Shown: positions 34,734 to 44,119, numbered from the stretch's first letter. The stretch: 64,000 nt of DNA from Serratia marcescens (GCF_029846115.1 NZ_JARVZZ010000001.1:2790001-2854000); one strand, 5' to 3'. Numbers and translations are program-made. Notes: a model not told the origin generated them from the letters alone.

Positions 34734-35246
34734 AGTGTCCCTAGCTCTTTCTCTATCCTGAGGCTCGCAGCCTAGGAATTTTCCTAACTGGCGAGGTAGG
34801 AAAGTGTAATAAACTGGCGGAACAATTGGAAATGATAATAGTTATTGTTTAGGTATGATTGAGGAAGTACCGCGCTGAGAGAGGATGTGGCACATTGAGG
34901 GAAGTCTGTAGAGATCTGCGGCCTCACGAGGAAAGGGGGCGATGTGGCGCTGGTTTTATTCGTTCTCTTTATGCCGCAATGATCCGATCGCAATTGCATC
35001 GTTTTGATGAGGTAAATAATACGCAAGCTAAGTATATTCTTATCTGGTCTGACTATTATTTTTATTTAGGATATTTACCCATGCCAAGGATTTAATACTC
35101 GGTATTAATACCCTATTTTTTTATTTCTGTTTTTTTATTGGGGTTTTATTTTCAGGTTTTTCCGTTAAAGTATTTTTTGTTACAGGGAATTCATTTGCAT
35201 TTTAAATTTGGATTTTTTAAATTCATTTTAGAGAAAGGATAACCGT
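34734..35246. other. AT-rich region without a convincing gene
   Basis: Open frames here (for example 34859-35095 on the plus strand) have no ribosome binding site and no family resemblance. The segment 35020-35240 is extremely T-rich and probably holds the promoter of the ANT-domain gene. Confidence 0.4.
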
Positions 35247-35300
35247 ATGCGACAAAGTCAAAAAGGAGTTTATTTTGTCTGGGATAAAGAAAACGCCTGA
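35247..35300 (+). CDS. Possible 17-codon leader ORF overlapping the ANT-domain gene
   Basis: ATG at 35247 after AAGGAT, reading MRQSQKGVYFVWDKENA and stopping at TGA 35298-35300. It overlaps the TTG start of the next gene (35275) in another frame and covers that gene's ribosome binding site. Translation of the leader could couple to or block the downstream start. It may simply be chance. Confidence 0.3.
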   Translation: MRQSQKGVYFVWDKENA

Positions 35301-35589
35301 AAGTCATGACGGTTTACCTTCATCATCAGAGGATTATGATACTTTTAAGCACCTCTCCGATGTGGGTGCCGTGTTGGGATATGGGCGAACTCGTTTTTAT
35401 CAGTGGTGCCGTGGGCGCGGATTTCTAACCCCGATGAACGTTCCGTCACATGAAATGATCAGCTTGGGATATATGGTGGCGGTGTTATCAGAGACCGGTC
35501 ATACCAGGGTTTACGTCACGCAGGATGGTTTCAGTTACGTCAGTGGTGCTTTTGCGGCAGATATCCAACGTGGCATGGTCAAGTTTTAA
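35275..35589 (+). CDS. Phage antirepressor-like (ANT domain) protein, 104 aa
   Basis: Starts at TTG 35275, with AAGGAG six bases upstream. Residues 25-95 (LSDVGAVLGYGRTRFYQWCR, then MISLGYMVAVLSETGHTRVYVTQDGF) look like the C-terminal ANT/KilAC domain of phage antirepressors, which in complete proteins follows a Bro or KilA domain. Here the domain stands alone in AT-rich DNA without other phage genes. I infer a prophage leftover that may have been recruited as a small regulator. Confidence in the family is moderate. Confidence 0.6.
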   Translation: MSGIKKTPESHDGLPSSSEDYDTFKHLSDVGAVLGYGRTRFYQWCRGRGFLTPMNVPSHEMISLGYMVAVLSETGHTRVYVTQDGFSYVSGAFAADIQRGMVKF

Positions 35590-35758
35590 ATCTGCAAGAA
35601 TCGCCTTTATTTCAAGGGCTTTAATGAAGAATCTTCTTATTTCTGCAGGTTTGTGGGGGAGTGGGAAGTTATCCGATTTTTTCATCTCTGCGGTATGAAT
35701 GCTACTGGAGACAGCTATCTCTTGTTACGATAAGCATTATTTTCTTCAGGAGCTAAGG

Positions 35759-36190
35759 ATGAAGCATTACGCCGCGCTATTATTTGCCTCTGCACTGTTG
35801 ACGGGGTGTGCGACTCAAGCCGTACCGCCGCAACAGGCTGAATTGCCGCCCCCAAGCCGTCTGATGCTTTATCAGAATATCCCGGATACGCCTTACGCCA
35901 CGGTGGTGGTGGTGCGCGATAGCGGAATGCTGGCGGGCAGTTGCCGCACCGGCGTCTATGTGAATGGGGAGTTCGCCGCTTCACTGGCGTCGAAAGAGAA
36001 AGCAGAATTTCGCGTACCGCCAGGCAATATTACGGTCAGTATCGGGCAAGATATGATCGAGAATAACCTGTGTATTTGGCGTGAGACCGGCGGCAGTATA
36101 CCGATGACGCTGCGCGCCGGTGAAAGCCGCTATCTGCGTATCGCCGGTGATCGGCAGCGTGGTTTCGTTTTGCAGGCGGGGCGACCTTAA
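35759..36190 (+). CDS. Hypothetical lipoprotein, 143 aa
   Basis: The signal peptide MKHYAALLFASALLTGC has a lipobox LTGC (acylated Cys17). The mature part (about 127 residues) contains VVVVRDSGMLAGSCRTGVYVNGEFAASL and a beta-rich remainder, like small DUF2846-type lipoproteins that bind or modulate envelope partners. It has two further cysteines. The start at 35759 follows AGGAGCTAAGG. It converges with glpM, sharing a large palindrome at the junction. Confidence 0.72.
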   Translation: MKHYAALLFASALLTGCATQAVPPQQAELPPPSRLMLYQNIPDTPYATVVVVRDSGMLAGSCRTGVYVNGEFAASLASKEKAEFRVPPGNITVSIGQDMIENNLCIWRETGGSIPMTLRAGESRYLRIAGDRQRGFVLQAGRP

Positions 36191-36198
36191 TCTGCCCT

Positions 36199-36222
36199 GG
36201 CAAGGGCGTTAACGCCCTTGCC
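36199..36222. terminator. Long perfect palindrome between convergent genes
   Basis: A 24-base perfect palindrome (half-site GGCAAGGGCGTT) spans the glpM stop codon and lies 8 bases after the lipoprotein stop. It would form a 10-bp-or-longer hairpin in both transcripts. No T tract follows, so it may end or protect the mRNA rather than act as a classical terminator. Confidence 0.5.
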
Positions 36223-36550
36223 ACCACCCCCACAGCGTAATGAGTAGCCACGCTGCCGCAATCCAGCACAATACCGCCGCCCCCAGAGCCAACGACAGCC
36301 GCAAACTGTTGATCAGGAAATAAAGCGAGATCAAATATACCAGGTAGGGCAACACCGCCCACATGCCGAAAATCAGCGTAGTTTTCAGCGCCGCGATGGA
36401 ACGCTCGTTGCCGACAATGTAATGCGCAATCAGGGCGAAAGTGGGAAAGAGCGGGACTAAACCGGCGATATAATAGTTGCGCGTTTTGGCCAACAGGCCG
36501 ATCAGAACCACGACCAGCGCGCCGATCAGCGCTTTGACAAGGATGCCCAT
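36209..36550 (-). CDS. glpM: GlpM family inner-membrane protein
   Basis: 113 residues, four hydrophobic helices. ALVVVLIGLLAKTRNYYIAG and PLFPTFALIAHYIVGNER are nearly identical to E. coli GlpM. Family members affect alginate production in Pseudomonas and envelope properties in E. coli; the molecular activity is unknown. It is a single gene on the minus strand. Confidence 0.92.
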   Translation of the reverse strand: MGILVKALIGALVVVLIGLLAKTRNYYIAGLVPLFPTFALIAHYIVGNERSIAALKTTLIFGMWAVLPYLVYLISLYFLINSLRLSLALGAAVLCWIAAAWLLITLWGWWQGR

Positions 36551-36628
36551 AACGGTCTCGGGTGTGGGGGAAAGTCAACACACTGCCCGAAAGCACGTGC
36601 AAGATCAATGGGGTGTGGTGTAGCGCGG

Positions 36629-36660
36629 TGAAAAGCAGACCCACAATAAGTGCGGGTCTG
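36629..36660 (-). terminator. Likely terminator of yecF
   Basis: AGACCC and GGGTCT pair around a CAC/GTG inner stem with one bulged base, followed leftward by GCTTTTC. It lies just after the yecF stop at 36672. Confidence 0.65.
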
Positions 36661-36671
36661 GGATGCAACGC

Positions 36672-36896
36672 TTACTGACGGTAAGCGTGCTTGATTTGCT
36701 GAATGCTGTTCTTGAAGATTTCCGCCTGGGTGGGATCTTCAATCTGAGCGATGAAACGTTCCATGTTGATGATAACTTTCCCGGCGTCGGCCTGGCCGAT
36801 CGATTTCAAGATCAGCGTCAGCGTAGCTTTGAGGCAGGCAACCTCGGTCGCCAAGATTTCCGGGTTTGCAGACGTAGTGAAATCAACGTTGCTCAT
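36672..36896 (-). CDS. yecF: DUF2594 protein YecF
   Basis: 74 residues. It begins MSNVDFTTSANPEILATEVACLK and includes GQADAGKVIINME and the end IKHAYRQ, all matching E. coli YecF. It is a small soluble helical protein of unknown function. In E. coli yecF also lies beside uvrY, so the neighbourhood supports the call. It is divergent from uvrY here with a 708-base gap. Confidence 0.9.
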   Translation of the reverse strand: MSNVDFTTSANPEILATEVACLKATLTLILKSIGQADAGKVIINMERFIAQIEDPTQAEIFKNSIQQIKHAYRQ

Positions 36897-37604
36897 TTTC
36901 TCTCCTGATTTTTTGAGGCCGTAGCCTGATACAAGCTGCTTTGGCGCACCGCACGCGGGCTACTAAAAGGTTGCCCCGCGCGCGGCGGCGAATTTAACTG
37001 GGCGCGGAGTATAGCATAGCATGCGTCTGTCATCTGCACCGGGCTTGCTCAGGTCACGCGGGTGGGCAACGTTCGCTCATTGCTTGTCTGAATCATCTAC
37101 TCGCGGCAAGTTATTTCGAGGTGGTTAACAAGTATTTGTCCGGCACGTTATTGTTGAACAATGGGGGTTATTATAATTATTTGGGGTGGGGGACACCGAT
37201 TTTACCGGCGTTTGCCGGGAATAATAGTTTCGACCGCGGGTTGCCAGACACAGGTTGGCAGCGGATTTTGTTACGCCTTTAAATATCAAATGATTACAAA
37301 CAGCCAACGGCCGTGTTAATATTATTCATGTCGTGATTGCTTACACAGATTTCTCTCTCGTAGCATGATTATCGCGCTATCCTGTGTCTGGTACAGCGCC
37401 GCGGAATTATTTTCGGCGTCCGATCTTTTCCGACGTGACGATTTATCGGCGGCATAGACGGCTAAAATTGAAAAATCAGCTCTGCTCCGCAAAGTTATTC
37501 GGAAGTATGTATTAATCTGTGTTCATTCTTGTCTGAAAAACAAGTAATATCTCTGGCGAAAACAGAGGCCGATTGCGTTACTCCCTTTTTTTGGAGATTT
37601 TTCC
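36897..37604. promoter_or_regulatory. Long non-coding region upstream of uvrY and yecF
   Basis: 708 bases with no convincing gene. In E. coli sdiA-related regulation acts near here, but no clear SdiA or other known site could be picked out by eye. The length exceeds the need of two promoters, so an unannotated small RNA is possible though no terminator-like hairpin with a T run was found. Confidence 0.4.
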
Positions 37605-38261
37605 TTGATTAGCGTTCTTCTTGTTGATGACCACGAACTGGTGCGCGCAGGGATACGACGCATTCTTGAAGATATCAAAGGTATAAAAGTTGTCGGTGAG
37701 GCTCAGTGCGGTGAAGACGCCGTAAAATGGTGCCGTGGCAACGCTGTCGATATCGTGCTGATGGACATGAATATGCCGGGCATTGGCGGGCTGGAAGCCA
37801 CGCGCAAGATTGTGCGTTATGCACCCGACGTCAAAGTCATCATGTTGACCATCCATACTGAAAATCCTTTGCCCGCGAAGGTGATGCAGGCGGGTGCCGC
37901 CGGTTACCTGAGCAAGGGCGCCGCGCCGCAGGAAGTGATTAATGCCTTGCGTTCCGTGCATGCGGGGCAGCGTTATATCGCGTCTGATATCGCCCAGCAG
38001 ATGGCCCTGAGTCAGCTGGAACCGCAGGCCGAAACGCCGTTCAGCTGCCTGTCTGAACGCGAGTTACAGATCATGTTGATGATCACCAAAGGCAAAAAAG
38101 TGAATGAGATCTCGGAGCAACTGAGTCTCAGCCCGAAAACGGTGAACAGCTACCGTTACCGCATGTTCAGCAAACTGAATATCAGCGGCGACGTCGAATT
38201 GACTCACCTGGCCATCCGACATGGATTGTTCAATGCGGAGACATTGTTAAGCAGTGAATGA
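37605..38261 (+). CDS. uvrY: Response regulator UvrY (GacA family)
   Basis: 218 residues, NarL/LuxR-type. The receiver domain has phospho-acceptor Asp54 (LMDMNMPG) and Lys near residue 104 (YLSKGAA). The C-terminal helix-turn-helix is [32 protein letters not shown]. It is phosphorylated by BarA and in E. coli activates the csrB/csrC small RNAs. It starts at TTG 37605, 8 bases after TTGGAG. It overlaps uvrC by 8 bases, the standard uvrY-uvrC arrangement. Confidence 0.96.
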   Translation: MISVLLVDDHELVRAGIRRILEDIKGIKVVGEAQCGEDAVKWCRGNAVDIVLMDMNMPGIGGLEATRKIVRYAPDVKVIMLTIHTENPLPAKVMQAGAAGYLSKGAAPQEVINALRSVHAGQRYIASDIAQQMALSQLEPQAETPFSCLSERELQIMLMITKGKKVNEISEQLSLSPKTVNSYRYRMFSKLNISGDVELTHLAIRHGLFNAETLLSSE

Positions 38262-40086
38262 CCGTTTTGATGCCAAAGCCTTCCTGAGTACCGTCACCAG
38301 CCAGCCCGGCGTCTACCGCATGTACGACGCCACGGGCACGGTGATCTACGTCGGTAAAGCCAAAGACCTGAAAAAGCGTCTCGCCAGCTATTTTAGGCAG
38401 CAGGTCAGCAGCCGTAAAACCGAGACACTGGTTAAAAATATCGCGCAAATAGACGTAACGGTTACCCACACCGAAACAGAAGCGCTGCTGTTGGAACATA
38501 ACTACATTAAATTGTACCAACCGCGGTATAATGTTCTTTTGCGAGACGATAAATCTTACCCACTGATTTTTCTCAGTGCGGATACCCATCCCCGTTTGGC
38601 GGTACATCGCGGCGCCAAACACGCCAAGGGCGAATATTTCGGGCCTTTTCCCAACTCTTATGCCGTACGCGAAACGCTGGCGCTGCTGCAGAAGCTGTTC
38701 CCGATTCGTCAGTGCGAAAACAGCGTATATCGCAACCGTTCTCGTCCGTGCCTGCAGTATCAGATCGGCCGCTGTCTGGGGCCTTGTGTTGCCGGCCTGG
38801 TGAGCGAAGAAGAATACCAGCAGCAGGTGGACTACGTGCGGCTGTTCCTTTCTGGTAAAGATCAGCAGGTATTGCACCAGCTGATTGCGCGTATGGAAGA
38901 AGCCAGCAAACTGCTCAATTTCGAAGAGGCGGCGCGCATTCGCGATCAAATTCAGGCCGTGCGTCGCGTCACCGAGCGGCAGTTTGTGTCGGGCGACAGC
39001 GACGATCTGGACGTGATCGGCGTAGCGTTCGATGCCGGTATGGCGTGCCTGCACGTGCTGTTCATCCGTCAGGGCAAGGTGCTGGGCAGCCGCAGCTATT
39101 TCCCTAAAGTACCGGGCGGCACGGATATGGGCGAAGTGGTGCAGACCTTTGTCGGCCAGTTCTATCTGCAGGGTAGCCAGGCGCGCACATTGCCCGGCGA
39201 GATCCTGCTGGATTTCAGCCTGCCGGAAAAAGACCTGCTCGCAGAATCGCTCTCCGGGTTGGCGGGGCGCAAGATCCAAATTCAAAGCAAACCGCGTGGC
39301 GACCGCGCCCGTTATCTGAAGCTGGCGCGCACCAACGCGGCAACGGCGTTGACCACCAAGCTTTCGCAACAGTCGACTATTCATCAGCGGCTGGCGGAAT
39401 TGGCCAAAGTGCTGAACCTGACGGAAATCAACCGTATGGAGTGCTTCGATATCAGCCATACCATGGGCGAGCAGACCGTGGCTTCGTGCGTGGTGTTCGA
39501 CGGTAACGGCCCGGTGCGCGCGGAGTATCGGCGCTACAATATCAGCGGCATCACTCCAGGCGATGACTACGCGGCGATGACGCAGGTGCTGAAGCGCCGT
39601 TACGGCAAGGCGCTGGAAGAGAAAAAGATCCCGGATGTCATTTTCATCGACGGCGGTAAAGGGCAGCTCGGCATGGCGATCGACGTATTCAAATCGTTGA
39701 ACGTTACCTGGGACAAGAATAAGCCGCTGCTGATTGGCATCGCCAAAGGCGCCGATCGCAAGGCCGGGTTAGAAACGTTGTTCTTCGTGCCGGAAGGCGA
39801 GGGGATTTCGCTGCCGCCGGATTCGCCGGCGCTGCATGTGATCCAACACATCCGTGACGATTCACACAATCATGCGATTACCGGCCACCGGCAGAGAAGG
39901 GCGAAAGTCAGAAATACCAGCGCATTGGAGTTGATTGAAGGCGTAGGGCCGAAACGGCGCCAGGTGCTGTTGAAGTATATGGGCGGACTGCAACCTTTGT
40001 TGAACGCCAGCGTGGAGGAAATTGCAAAAGTGCCGGGTATTTCACAAGCATTGGCAGAAAAGATCTACAATGCATTGAAACACTGA
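38254..40086 (+). CDS. uvrC: Excinuclease ABC subunit UvrC
   Basis: 610 residues, GTG start inside the end of uvrY, as in E. coli. The N-terminal GIY-YIG nuclease ([21 protein letters not shown]) makes the 3' incision. The four-cysteine region follows ([20 protein letters not shown]), then the UVR domain ([17 protein letters not shown]) that binds UvrB. The RNase H-like domain makes the 5' incision ([20 protein letters not shown]). The tandem helix-hairpin-helix lies at the end ([19 protein letters not shown]). It works in nucleotide excision repair. Confidence 0.98.
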   Translation: MNDRFDAKAFLSTVTSQPGVYRMYDATGTVIYVGKAKDLKKRLASYFRQQVSSRKTETLVKNIAQIDVTVTHTETEALLLEHNYIKLYQPRYNVLLRDDKSYPLIFLSADTHPRLAVHRGAKHAKGEYFGPFPNSYAVRETLALLQKLFPIRQCENSVYRNRSRPCLQYQIGRCLGPCVAGLVSEEEYQQQVDYVRLFLSGKDQQVLHQLIARMEEASKLLNFEEAARIRDQIQAVRRVTERQFVSGDSDDLDVIGVAFDAGMACLHVLFIRQGKVLGSRSYFPKVPGGTDMGEVVQTFVGQFYLQGSQARTLPGEILLDFSLPEKDLLAESLSGLAGRKIQIQSKPRGDRARYLKLARTNAATALTTKLSQQSTIHQRLAELAKVLNLTEINRMECFDISHTMGEQTVASCVVFDGNGPVRAEYRRYNISGITPGDDYAAMTQVLKRRYGKALEEKKIPDVIFIDGGKGQLGMAIDVFKSLNVTWDKNKPLLIGIAKGADRKAGLETLFFVPEGEGISLPPDSPALHVIQHIRDDSHNHAITGHRQRRAKVRNTSALELIEGVGPKRRQVLLKYMGGLQPLLNASVEEIAKVPGISQALAEKIYNALKH

Positions 40087-40144
40087 GGGCAATGTAGCAA
40101 CATACTCTTAATTTCCACTCTAGCCAGATAGTTACCGTAGCATT

Positions 40145-40693
40145 ATGCAATTGAATATACCGACTTGGCTTACCCTGTTTCGCGTAGTTCTGATCCCATT
40201 CTTTGTGCTGGCGTTTTATCTGCCGTTCAACTGGGCTCCGATGGTTTGCGCCGTTATCTTTGTGTTCGCCGCCGTCACCGACTGGTTTGACGGTTTCCTG
40301 GCACGCCGCTGGAAACAAACGACGCGCTTCGGGGCGTTTTTGGATCCGGTTGCGGACAAAGTGATGGTGGCGGTGGCGCTGGTGTTGGTGGCGGAACACT
40401 ACCACAGCTGGTGGATCACGCTGCCGGCGGCCACCATGATCGCCCGTGAAATCATCATTTCGTCGCTGCGCGAGTGGATGGCGGAAATTGGCAAACGCAG
40501 CAGCGTGGCGGTGTCCTGGATCGGCAAAGTGAAAACCATGGCGCAGATGATGTCGCTGGTGGGCTTGCTGTGGCGCCCGGATCGCTCCGTAGAGTATGTG
40601 GCGATTGGCTTGCTGTATATCGCAGCGGTGCTGACTTTCTGGTCGATGTTCCAATATTTGAACGCGGCACGCAACGATCTGCTGGAACCGTGA
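40145..40693 (+). CDS. pgsA: Phosphatidylglycerophosphate synthase PgsA
   Basis: 182 residues, four membrane helices. The CDP-alcohol phosphotransferase motif D-G-x2-A-R-x8-G-x3-D-x3-D is complete ([19 protein letters not shown] then PVAD). It makes phosphatidylglycerol phosphate from CDP-diacylglycerol and glycerol 3-phosphate, the committed step to phosphatidylglycerol and cardiolipin. It follows uvrC in the same order as in E. coli. Confidence 0.97.
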   Translation: MQLNIPTWLTLFRVVLIPFFVLAFYLPFNWAPMVCAVIFVFAAVTDWFDGFLARRWKQTTRFGAFLDPVADKVMVAVALVLVAEHYHSWWITLPAATMIAREIIISSLREWMAEIGKRSSVAVSWIGKVKTMAQMMSLVGLLWRPDRSVEYVAIGLLYIAAVLTFWSMFQYLNAARNDLLEP

Positions 40694-40722
40694 TCGATAC
40701 GCTGCAAAAATCGGCAAACGAT

Positions 40723-40756
40723 CGTGATGAGCCAACAATTTTATTGACTCATCACG
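40723..40756. repeat. Inverted repeat CGTGATGAG...CTCATCACG
   Basis: A perfect 9-bp inverted repeat (40723-40731 and 40748-40756) separated by 16 AT-rich bases. It lies after pgsA and overlaps the -35 of the glyW promoter. It may act as a pgsA mRNA 3' hairpin or as a regulator site. Confidence 0.6.
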
Positions 40757-40771
40757 TCAGGTAAGTAGAAT
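40744..40771 (+). promoter_or_regulatory. Promoter of tRNA-Gly
   Basis: TTGACT (40744-40749) and TAGAAT (40766-40771), spaced 16 bases, lie about 67 bases upstream of the mature tRNA. Confidence 0.65.
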
Positions 40772-40837
40772 GCATCGCATCAGACGACAACGATGAATTG
40801 CCAAAAGATAGCAAATAAATCAGTCAGTTCTGGTAAT

Positions 40838-40913
40838 GCGGGAATAGCTCAGTTGGTAGAGCGCAACCTTGCCAAGGTTGAGGTCGCGAGTTCGAGCCTC
40901 GTTTCTCGCTCCA
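40838..40913 (+). tRNA. glyW: tRNA-Gly (anticodon GCC)
   Basis: 76 nt. The acceptor GCGGGAA pairs with TTCTCGC, the discriminator is T and CCA is encoded. The GCC anticodon is at 40871-40873. It is the expected glyW behind pgsA. In contrast to E. coli, a strong terminator follows and the next tRNA is about 850 bases away. Confidence 0.97.
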
Positions 40914-40950
40914 AACATTGGCCTGTTGGATCCCCGTGATTCGGCAGGTA

Positions 40951-40985
40951 AACGAAAAGGGGCTTCGGCCCCTTTTCGTTTTCTA
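40951..40985 (+). terminator. Strong terminator after glyW
   Basis: A 13-bp perfect stem (40951-40963 with 40968-40980) with a TTCG tetraloop is followed by TTTC. It separates glyW from cysT-leuZ. Confidence 0.9.
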
Positions 40986-41589
40986 ATCCTTTGCCGTCCG
41001 GCGAAACCTTTCTTCAACGTGATACATCGATTATTGCCTCTGTATATCCTGTCGTTTTCATACCGCAGGATGCATCCGTTGCATGGTGTAATCAGGCACA
41101 TTTGATTGGATATTGTGCCGGTGCTCCCGTGCGGTGTACGGCCTGACATCAGTCTCTACCTCTGCAGTTCCGTTGGCTATTCAGGGCGGCGACGTTGGGT
41201 TGGGGGAGTGATATCCCACTTTCGGAACGGTGCTCGGTTTTCTGCCGGTATGTTTGGTGGGAGCTATCGTCGAAATCGCTCTTCCTGGCATTCGCCGATT
41301 ACGGTGGTTTCTGCTGTTATACGTGCGTGGTCAGCTAGCGGCGCGGAGATTGCGCGATGTCACCCATAATGATGTTTTGCACGGTACCCCATCATCATAA
41401 GCAAATGAAACCCGCAGAGGGCGCGGGTAAGTGATTCCTGCCAAGAAAAAAGATCCGATTCGCCCGTGAATCCCTGAGCCGATGCATATAAAATCAACAT
41501 TCCGCTTGCCTTTCCGTTGGCATTGTGAACAGTGCGCCCACAAAATAAGCAGTTGAAAGCGTTAGAGAACTTTTTGCTATTTCGGGGGG
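40986..41589. other. Non-coding stretch splitting the glyW and cysT-leuZ tRNA genes
   Basis: About 600 bases in which no open frame has a ribosome binding site or family resemblance. It contains a short hairpin near 41410-41430 (CCCGC...GCGGG). The three tRNA genes are close together in E. coli, so this may be a decayed insertion. Confidence 0.4.
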
Positions 41590-41618
41590 TTGCCAAGGTG
41601 GGGGGTTTAGTCCATAAT
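41590..41618 (+). promoter_or_regulatory. Promoter of cysT-leuZ
   Basis: TTGCCA (41590-41595) and CATAAT (41613-41618) with 17-base spacing. It would give an RNA with a leader of about 135 bases before tRNA-Cys. Confidence 0.65.
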
Positions 41619-41760
41619 GCAGTCCATCGATTCGGCGGTAACGAAATAAATTACTTAAGAATCAGATGATTAAGATAAGCGATTTCAACATCGCGGATCA
41701 AAAGAACAAAACGAAGTGGGTGAATCACCGGCTTTGGCCTGAAAAGGCAAACAGAATAAA

Positions 41761-41834
41761 GGCGCGTTAACAAAGCGGTTATGTAGCGGATTGCAAATCC
41801 GTCCAGTCCGGTTCGACTCCGGAACGCGCCTCCA
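41761..41834 (+). tRNA. cysT: tRNA-Cys (anticodon GCA)
   Basis: 74 nt. The acceptor GGCGCGT pairs with ACGCGCC, the discriminator is T and CCA is encoded. The GCA anticodon is at 41793-41795. It is followed by tRNA-Leu after 10 bases, so both come from one transcript. Confidence 0.97.
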
Positions 41835-41844
41835 ACTTTCCCGA

Positions 41845-41930
41845 GCCCGGGTGGTGAAATCGGTAGACACAAGGGATTTAAAATCCCTCGGCTTATGGCT
41901 GTGCGGGTTCAAGTCCCGCCCCGGGTACCA
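41845..41930 (+). tRNA. leuZ: tRNA-Leu (anticodon UAA)
   Basis: 86-nt type II tRNA with a long variable arm. The TAA anticodon is at 41879-41881, CCA is encoded and the terminal pair is G-U as in E. coli leuZ. It reads UUA and UUG codons. Confidence 0.97.
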
Positions 41931-41978
41931 GGGAATGAAAATACCGAATAATCAAAGCAATAAGTAGTAATGTCGTAG

Positions 41979-42001
41979 ACCGCCGAGAGGCGGTTTTTTT
42001 G
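41979..42001 (+). terminator. Terminator of cysT-leuZ
   Basis: ACCGCC-GAGA-GGCGGT followed by T7, 49 bases after leuZ. Confidence 0.9.
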
Positions 42002-42059
42002 TGCCTGAAATTCGTATTATACCTGCATCCTTTCTTGTCGTGCTGCCACCCTGCCTGTA

Positions 42060-42079
42060 CGGAGCCCCTCAGGGCTCCG
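42060..42079 (-). terminator. Hairpin after dcuB
   Basis: CGGAGCCC and GGGCTCCG form a perfect 8-bp stem with a 4-base loop, 10 bases beyond the dcuB stop. No T tract follows, so it may act as an mRNA-end hairpin. Confidence 0.5.
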
Positions 42080-42088
42080 AAATACAAC

Positions 42089-43429
42089 TCATAAGAAACC
42101 GAACGCCGCGGCGAGGATCCAGCCGAAGACGCAGGAGACGCTGACGCCGATCAGGCCGGGCAGAATAAAGCTATGGTTGATCACGAAGCGGCCGATGCGG
42201 GTGGTGCCGGATCGGTCGAACTGGATTGCCGCCAGATCGCTGGGGTAGGTTGGCAAAATGTAATAGCCGTAACAGGCCGGCGCCGAAGCGACGATATAGG
42301 CCGGGTTGACGCCGATCGCCAGCGCCACCGGCACCAGTGCCGCCAGCGCGGCGGCCTGCGAGTTGACGAACTTCGACACCAGCAGCAGGATCAGCGCATA
42401 GGCCCAGGGGTATTCTTTCACCAGCACGCCCAGCGTGGCTTCGATCTGCGCCAGATGCGCGCCGAACATGGTTTCCGCCATCCAGGCGACGCCATACACC
42501 GCCACGATGGCGATCATGCCGGAGCGGAACACTTCGTTTTTAGAGATAGACGCCGGGTTGGTGCGGGTAATGATGACGATCAATGCCCCGGCCATCAGCA
42601 TACACATCTGGATCACCAGGACCATGGAGAGCGGCTTGCCGCCGAAGCTGGGCCGCAGATCGGAAAACGCCCCCAGTACCGCCACCAGTGCGATGGTGGC
42701 GAGGAAAATCCACATGGCGATCCAGTTGCTGCGTGGCAGCACCCGGTCGAGTAAGGTGGCGGCATCGCCATAAACGTAGCGATGGTTTTCCGGCACCGAG
42801 ATGAATTTCTGGAACTCCGGGTCTTTGTCCAGGTCTTTGCCACGGAACCAACTGAAGATGCCGATCGCCAGAATGCCGCACAGGGTAGACGGGATGGTGA
42901 TAGACAGCAGATCGAGGAATTCCAGATGGCGGCCATTGAAGGTGTAGCTGCTGAGCATCGCCACCAGTGAGACTACCGCCACTGAAACCGGGCTGGCGAT
43001 AATGCCCATCTGCGCGCCGATCGAGCTGGCCGCCATCGGTCGCTCCGGGCGGATGTTGTTTTTGATTGCCACGTCATAAATGATCGGCAAGATGGTGTAC
43101 ACCACGTGCCCGGTGCCGCACAGAATAGTGAGAATGCAGGTCACGAACGGTGCGATGATCGAGACATAGCGCGGGTTACGTCGCAGCATCCGTTCGGCGA
43201 TCTGCAGCATGACGTCCAACCCGCCCGAGGCCTGCAGGGTGGCGGAAGCCGCCACCACCGCGATAATCACCAGCATCACGTCCACCGGCGGTTTGCCGGG
43301 CTGCAGGTGAAAGCCGAACACCAGGATCATCAACCCGATCCCACCCAGTAACCCCAGCGCAATGCCGCCCTTACGCGCCCCATACAGCAGGCATGCCAAT
43401 ATCACCGCTAATTGCAGAAAGAAATCCAT
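42089..43429 (-). CDS. dcuB: Anaerobic C4-dicarboxylate antiporter DcuB
   Basis: 446 residues, about ten to twelve helices, colinear with E. coli DcuB ([74 protein letters not shown]). It exchanges fumarate or malate for succinate during fumarate respiration. In E. coli DcuB also works with the DcuS sensor. fumB and dcuSR are not in the window. The divergent gap of 237 bases holds inverted repeats near 43514-43543. Confidence 0.94.
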   Translation of the reverse strand: MDFFLQLAVILACLLYGARKGGIALGLLGGIGLMILVFGFHLQPGKPPVDVMLVIIAVVAASATLQASGGLDVMLQIAERMLRRNPRYVSIIAPFVTCILTILCGTGHVVYTILPIIYDVAIKNNIRPERPMAASSIGAQMGIIASPVSVAVVSLVAMLSSYTFNGRHLEFLDLLSITIPSTLCGILAIGIFSWFRGKDLDKDPEFQKFISVPENHRYVYGDAATLLDRVLPRSNWIAMWIFLATIALVAVLGAFSDLRPSFGGKPLSMVLVIQMCMLMAGALIVIITRTNPASISKNEVFRSGMIAIVAVYGVAWMAETMFGAHLAQIEATLGVLVKEYPWAYALILLLVSKFVNSQAAALAALVPVALAIGVNPAYIVASAPACYGYYILPTYPSDLAAIQFDRSGTTRIGRFVINHSFILPGLIGVSVSCVFGWILAAAFGFL

Positions 43430-43513
43430 GATAGATACGCCTTAATAATGTTGAACTTAACTGCGTTCAGTTTCCGGCTGCGCTGGCAGCAGAAAGTTGT
43501 TTTAAATCTAAAG

Positions 43514-43543
43514 GCGCTAAAAAATTAGGGTTATTAGCGCTAA
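43514..43543. promoter_or_regulatory. Inverted repeats upstream of dcuB
   Basis: GCGCTAA (43514-43520) is inverted as TTAGCGC (43534-43540), which itself is part of the perfect palindrome TTAGCGCTAA (43534-43543). The arrangement could form a hairpin in the dcuB leader or serve as tandem operators. Confidence 0.45.
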
Positions 43544-43616
43544 AGAGTGATGACGGTCACGTTCAGAGAATCTGAAGAGCAGGCGGCTGACGACATCAGC
43601 ACGAAAAAACAAGTCA

Positions 43617-43631
43617 AGAGGTCAGACCTCT
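43617..43631. promoter_or_regulatory. GntR/FadR-like operator in the thioesterase promoter
   Basis: AGAGGTCAGACCTCT is a perfect 15-base inverted repeat. Its core GGTCnGACC is that of FadR-type GntR regulators. A -10-like TATATAA starts at 43634, so a bound protein would block RNA polymerase. Confidence 0.55.
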
Positions 43632-43666
43632 CCTATATAACGGGTTTATCACCAGAGGAGAGATCA

Positions 43667-44119
43667 ATGGATCCGACAAAAATGACAGGACTGGCGCTAT
43701 TACAGGCTGCGATGGCCGGTAAAATTCCACCGGCCTCGATCGCTGAAACCGTGCCCATGAAACCGGTTGCGGTGGAAGAGGGGTATATCCGCATCGTGGC
43801 GCGGGCCGACGGGCGCCACCTGAATCCGCTGGGAGGCGTTCATGGCGGCTTTGCCGCCACGGTCTTGGACTCGGTGACCGGTTGCGCGGTGCACAGTATG
43901 CTGGGCGCGGGGATTGGTTATGGCACCGTCGATCTGCAGGTTAAAATGTTGCGCCCTGTGCCGAAGGAAACTGACCTGATCGCCGAGGGGCGTCTGGTCT
44001 ATGCGGCGAAAAACGTCGCTTTCGCTGAAGGCACGCTCAAAACGGCGGAAGGGAAGCTGCTGGCTTCGGCAACCGCCACTTGTTTTATCATTCGCCCTAC
44101 CGAACAAGCACCGCAATAA
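43667..44119 (+). CDS. PaaI-family acyl-CoA thioesterase (hotdog fold), 150 aa
   Basis: The hotdog core includes HLNPLGGVHGGFAATVLDSVTGCAV, with the HGG and downstream Asp typical of the PaaI/4HBT clade. Such enzymes hydrolyse acyl-CoA or aryl-CoA thioesters. The start at 43667 (MDPTKMTGL) follows AGAGGAGA; the longer frame to 43547 would run through the promoter and operator. The FadR-like operator in front suggests a link to fatty-acid or organic-acid metabolism, but that is inference. Confidence 0.87.
   Translation: MDPTKMTGLALLQAAMAGKIPPASIAETVPMKPVAVEEGYIRIVARADGRHLNPLGGVHGGFAATVLDSVTGCAVHSMLGAGIGYGTVDLQVKMLRPVPKETDLIAEGRLVYAAKNVAFAEGTLKTAEGKLLASATATCFIIRPTEQAPQ

Noticed and set aside
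34859..35095. 78-codon plus-strand frame in the AT-rich gap
   Set aside because: No ribosome binding site, no family resemblance, composition like random sequence.
36897..37604. Possible CsrB/CsrC-like small RNA upstream of uvrY
   Set aside because: No series of GGA hairpins and no terminator with a T run was seen.
41106..41369. 87-codon frame between tRNA genes
   Set aside because: No initiation signal and no recognisable domain; treated as non-coding spacer.
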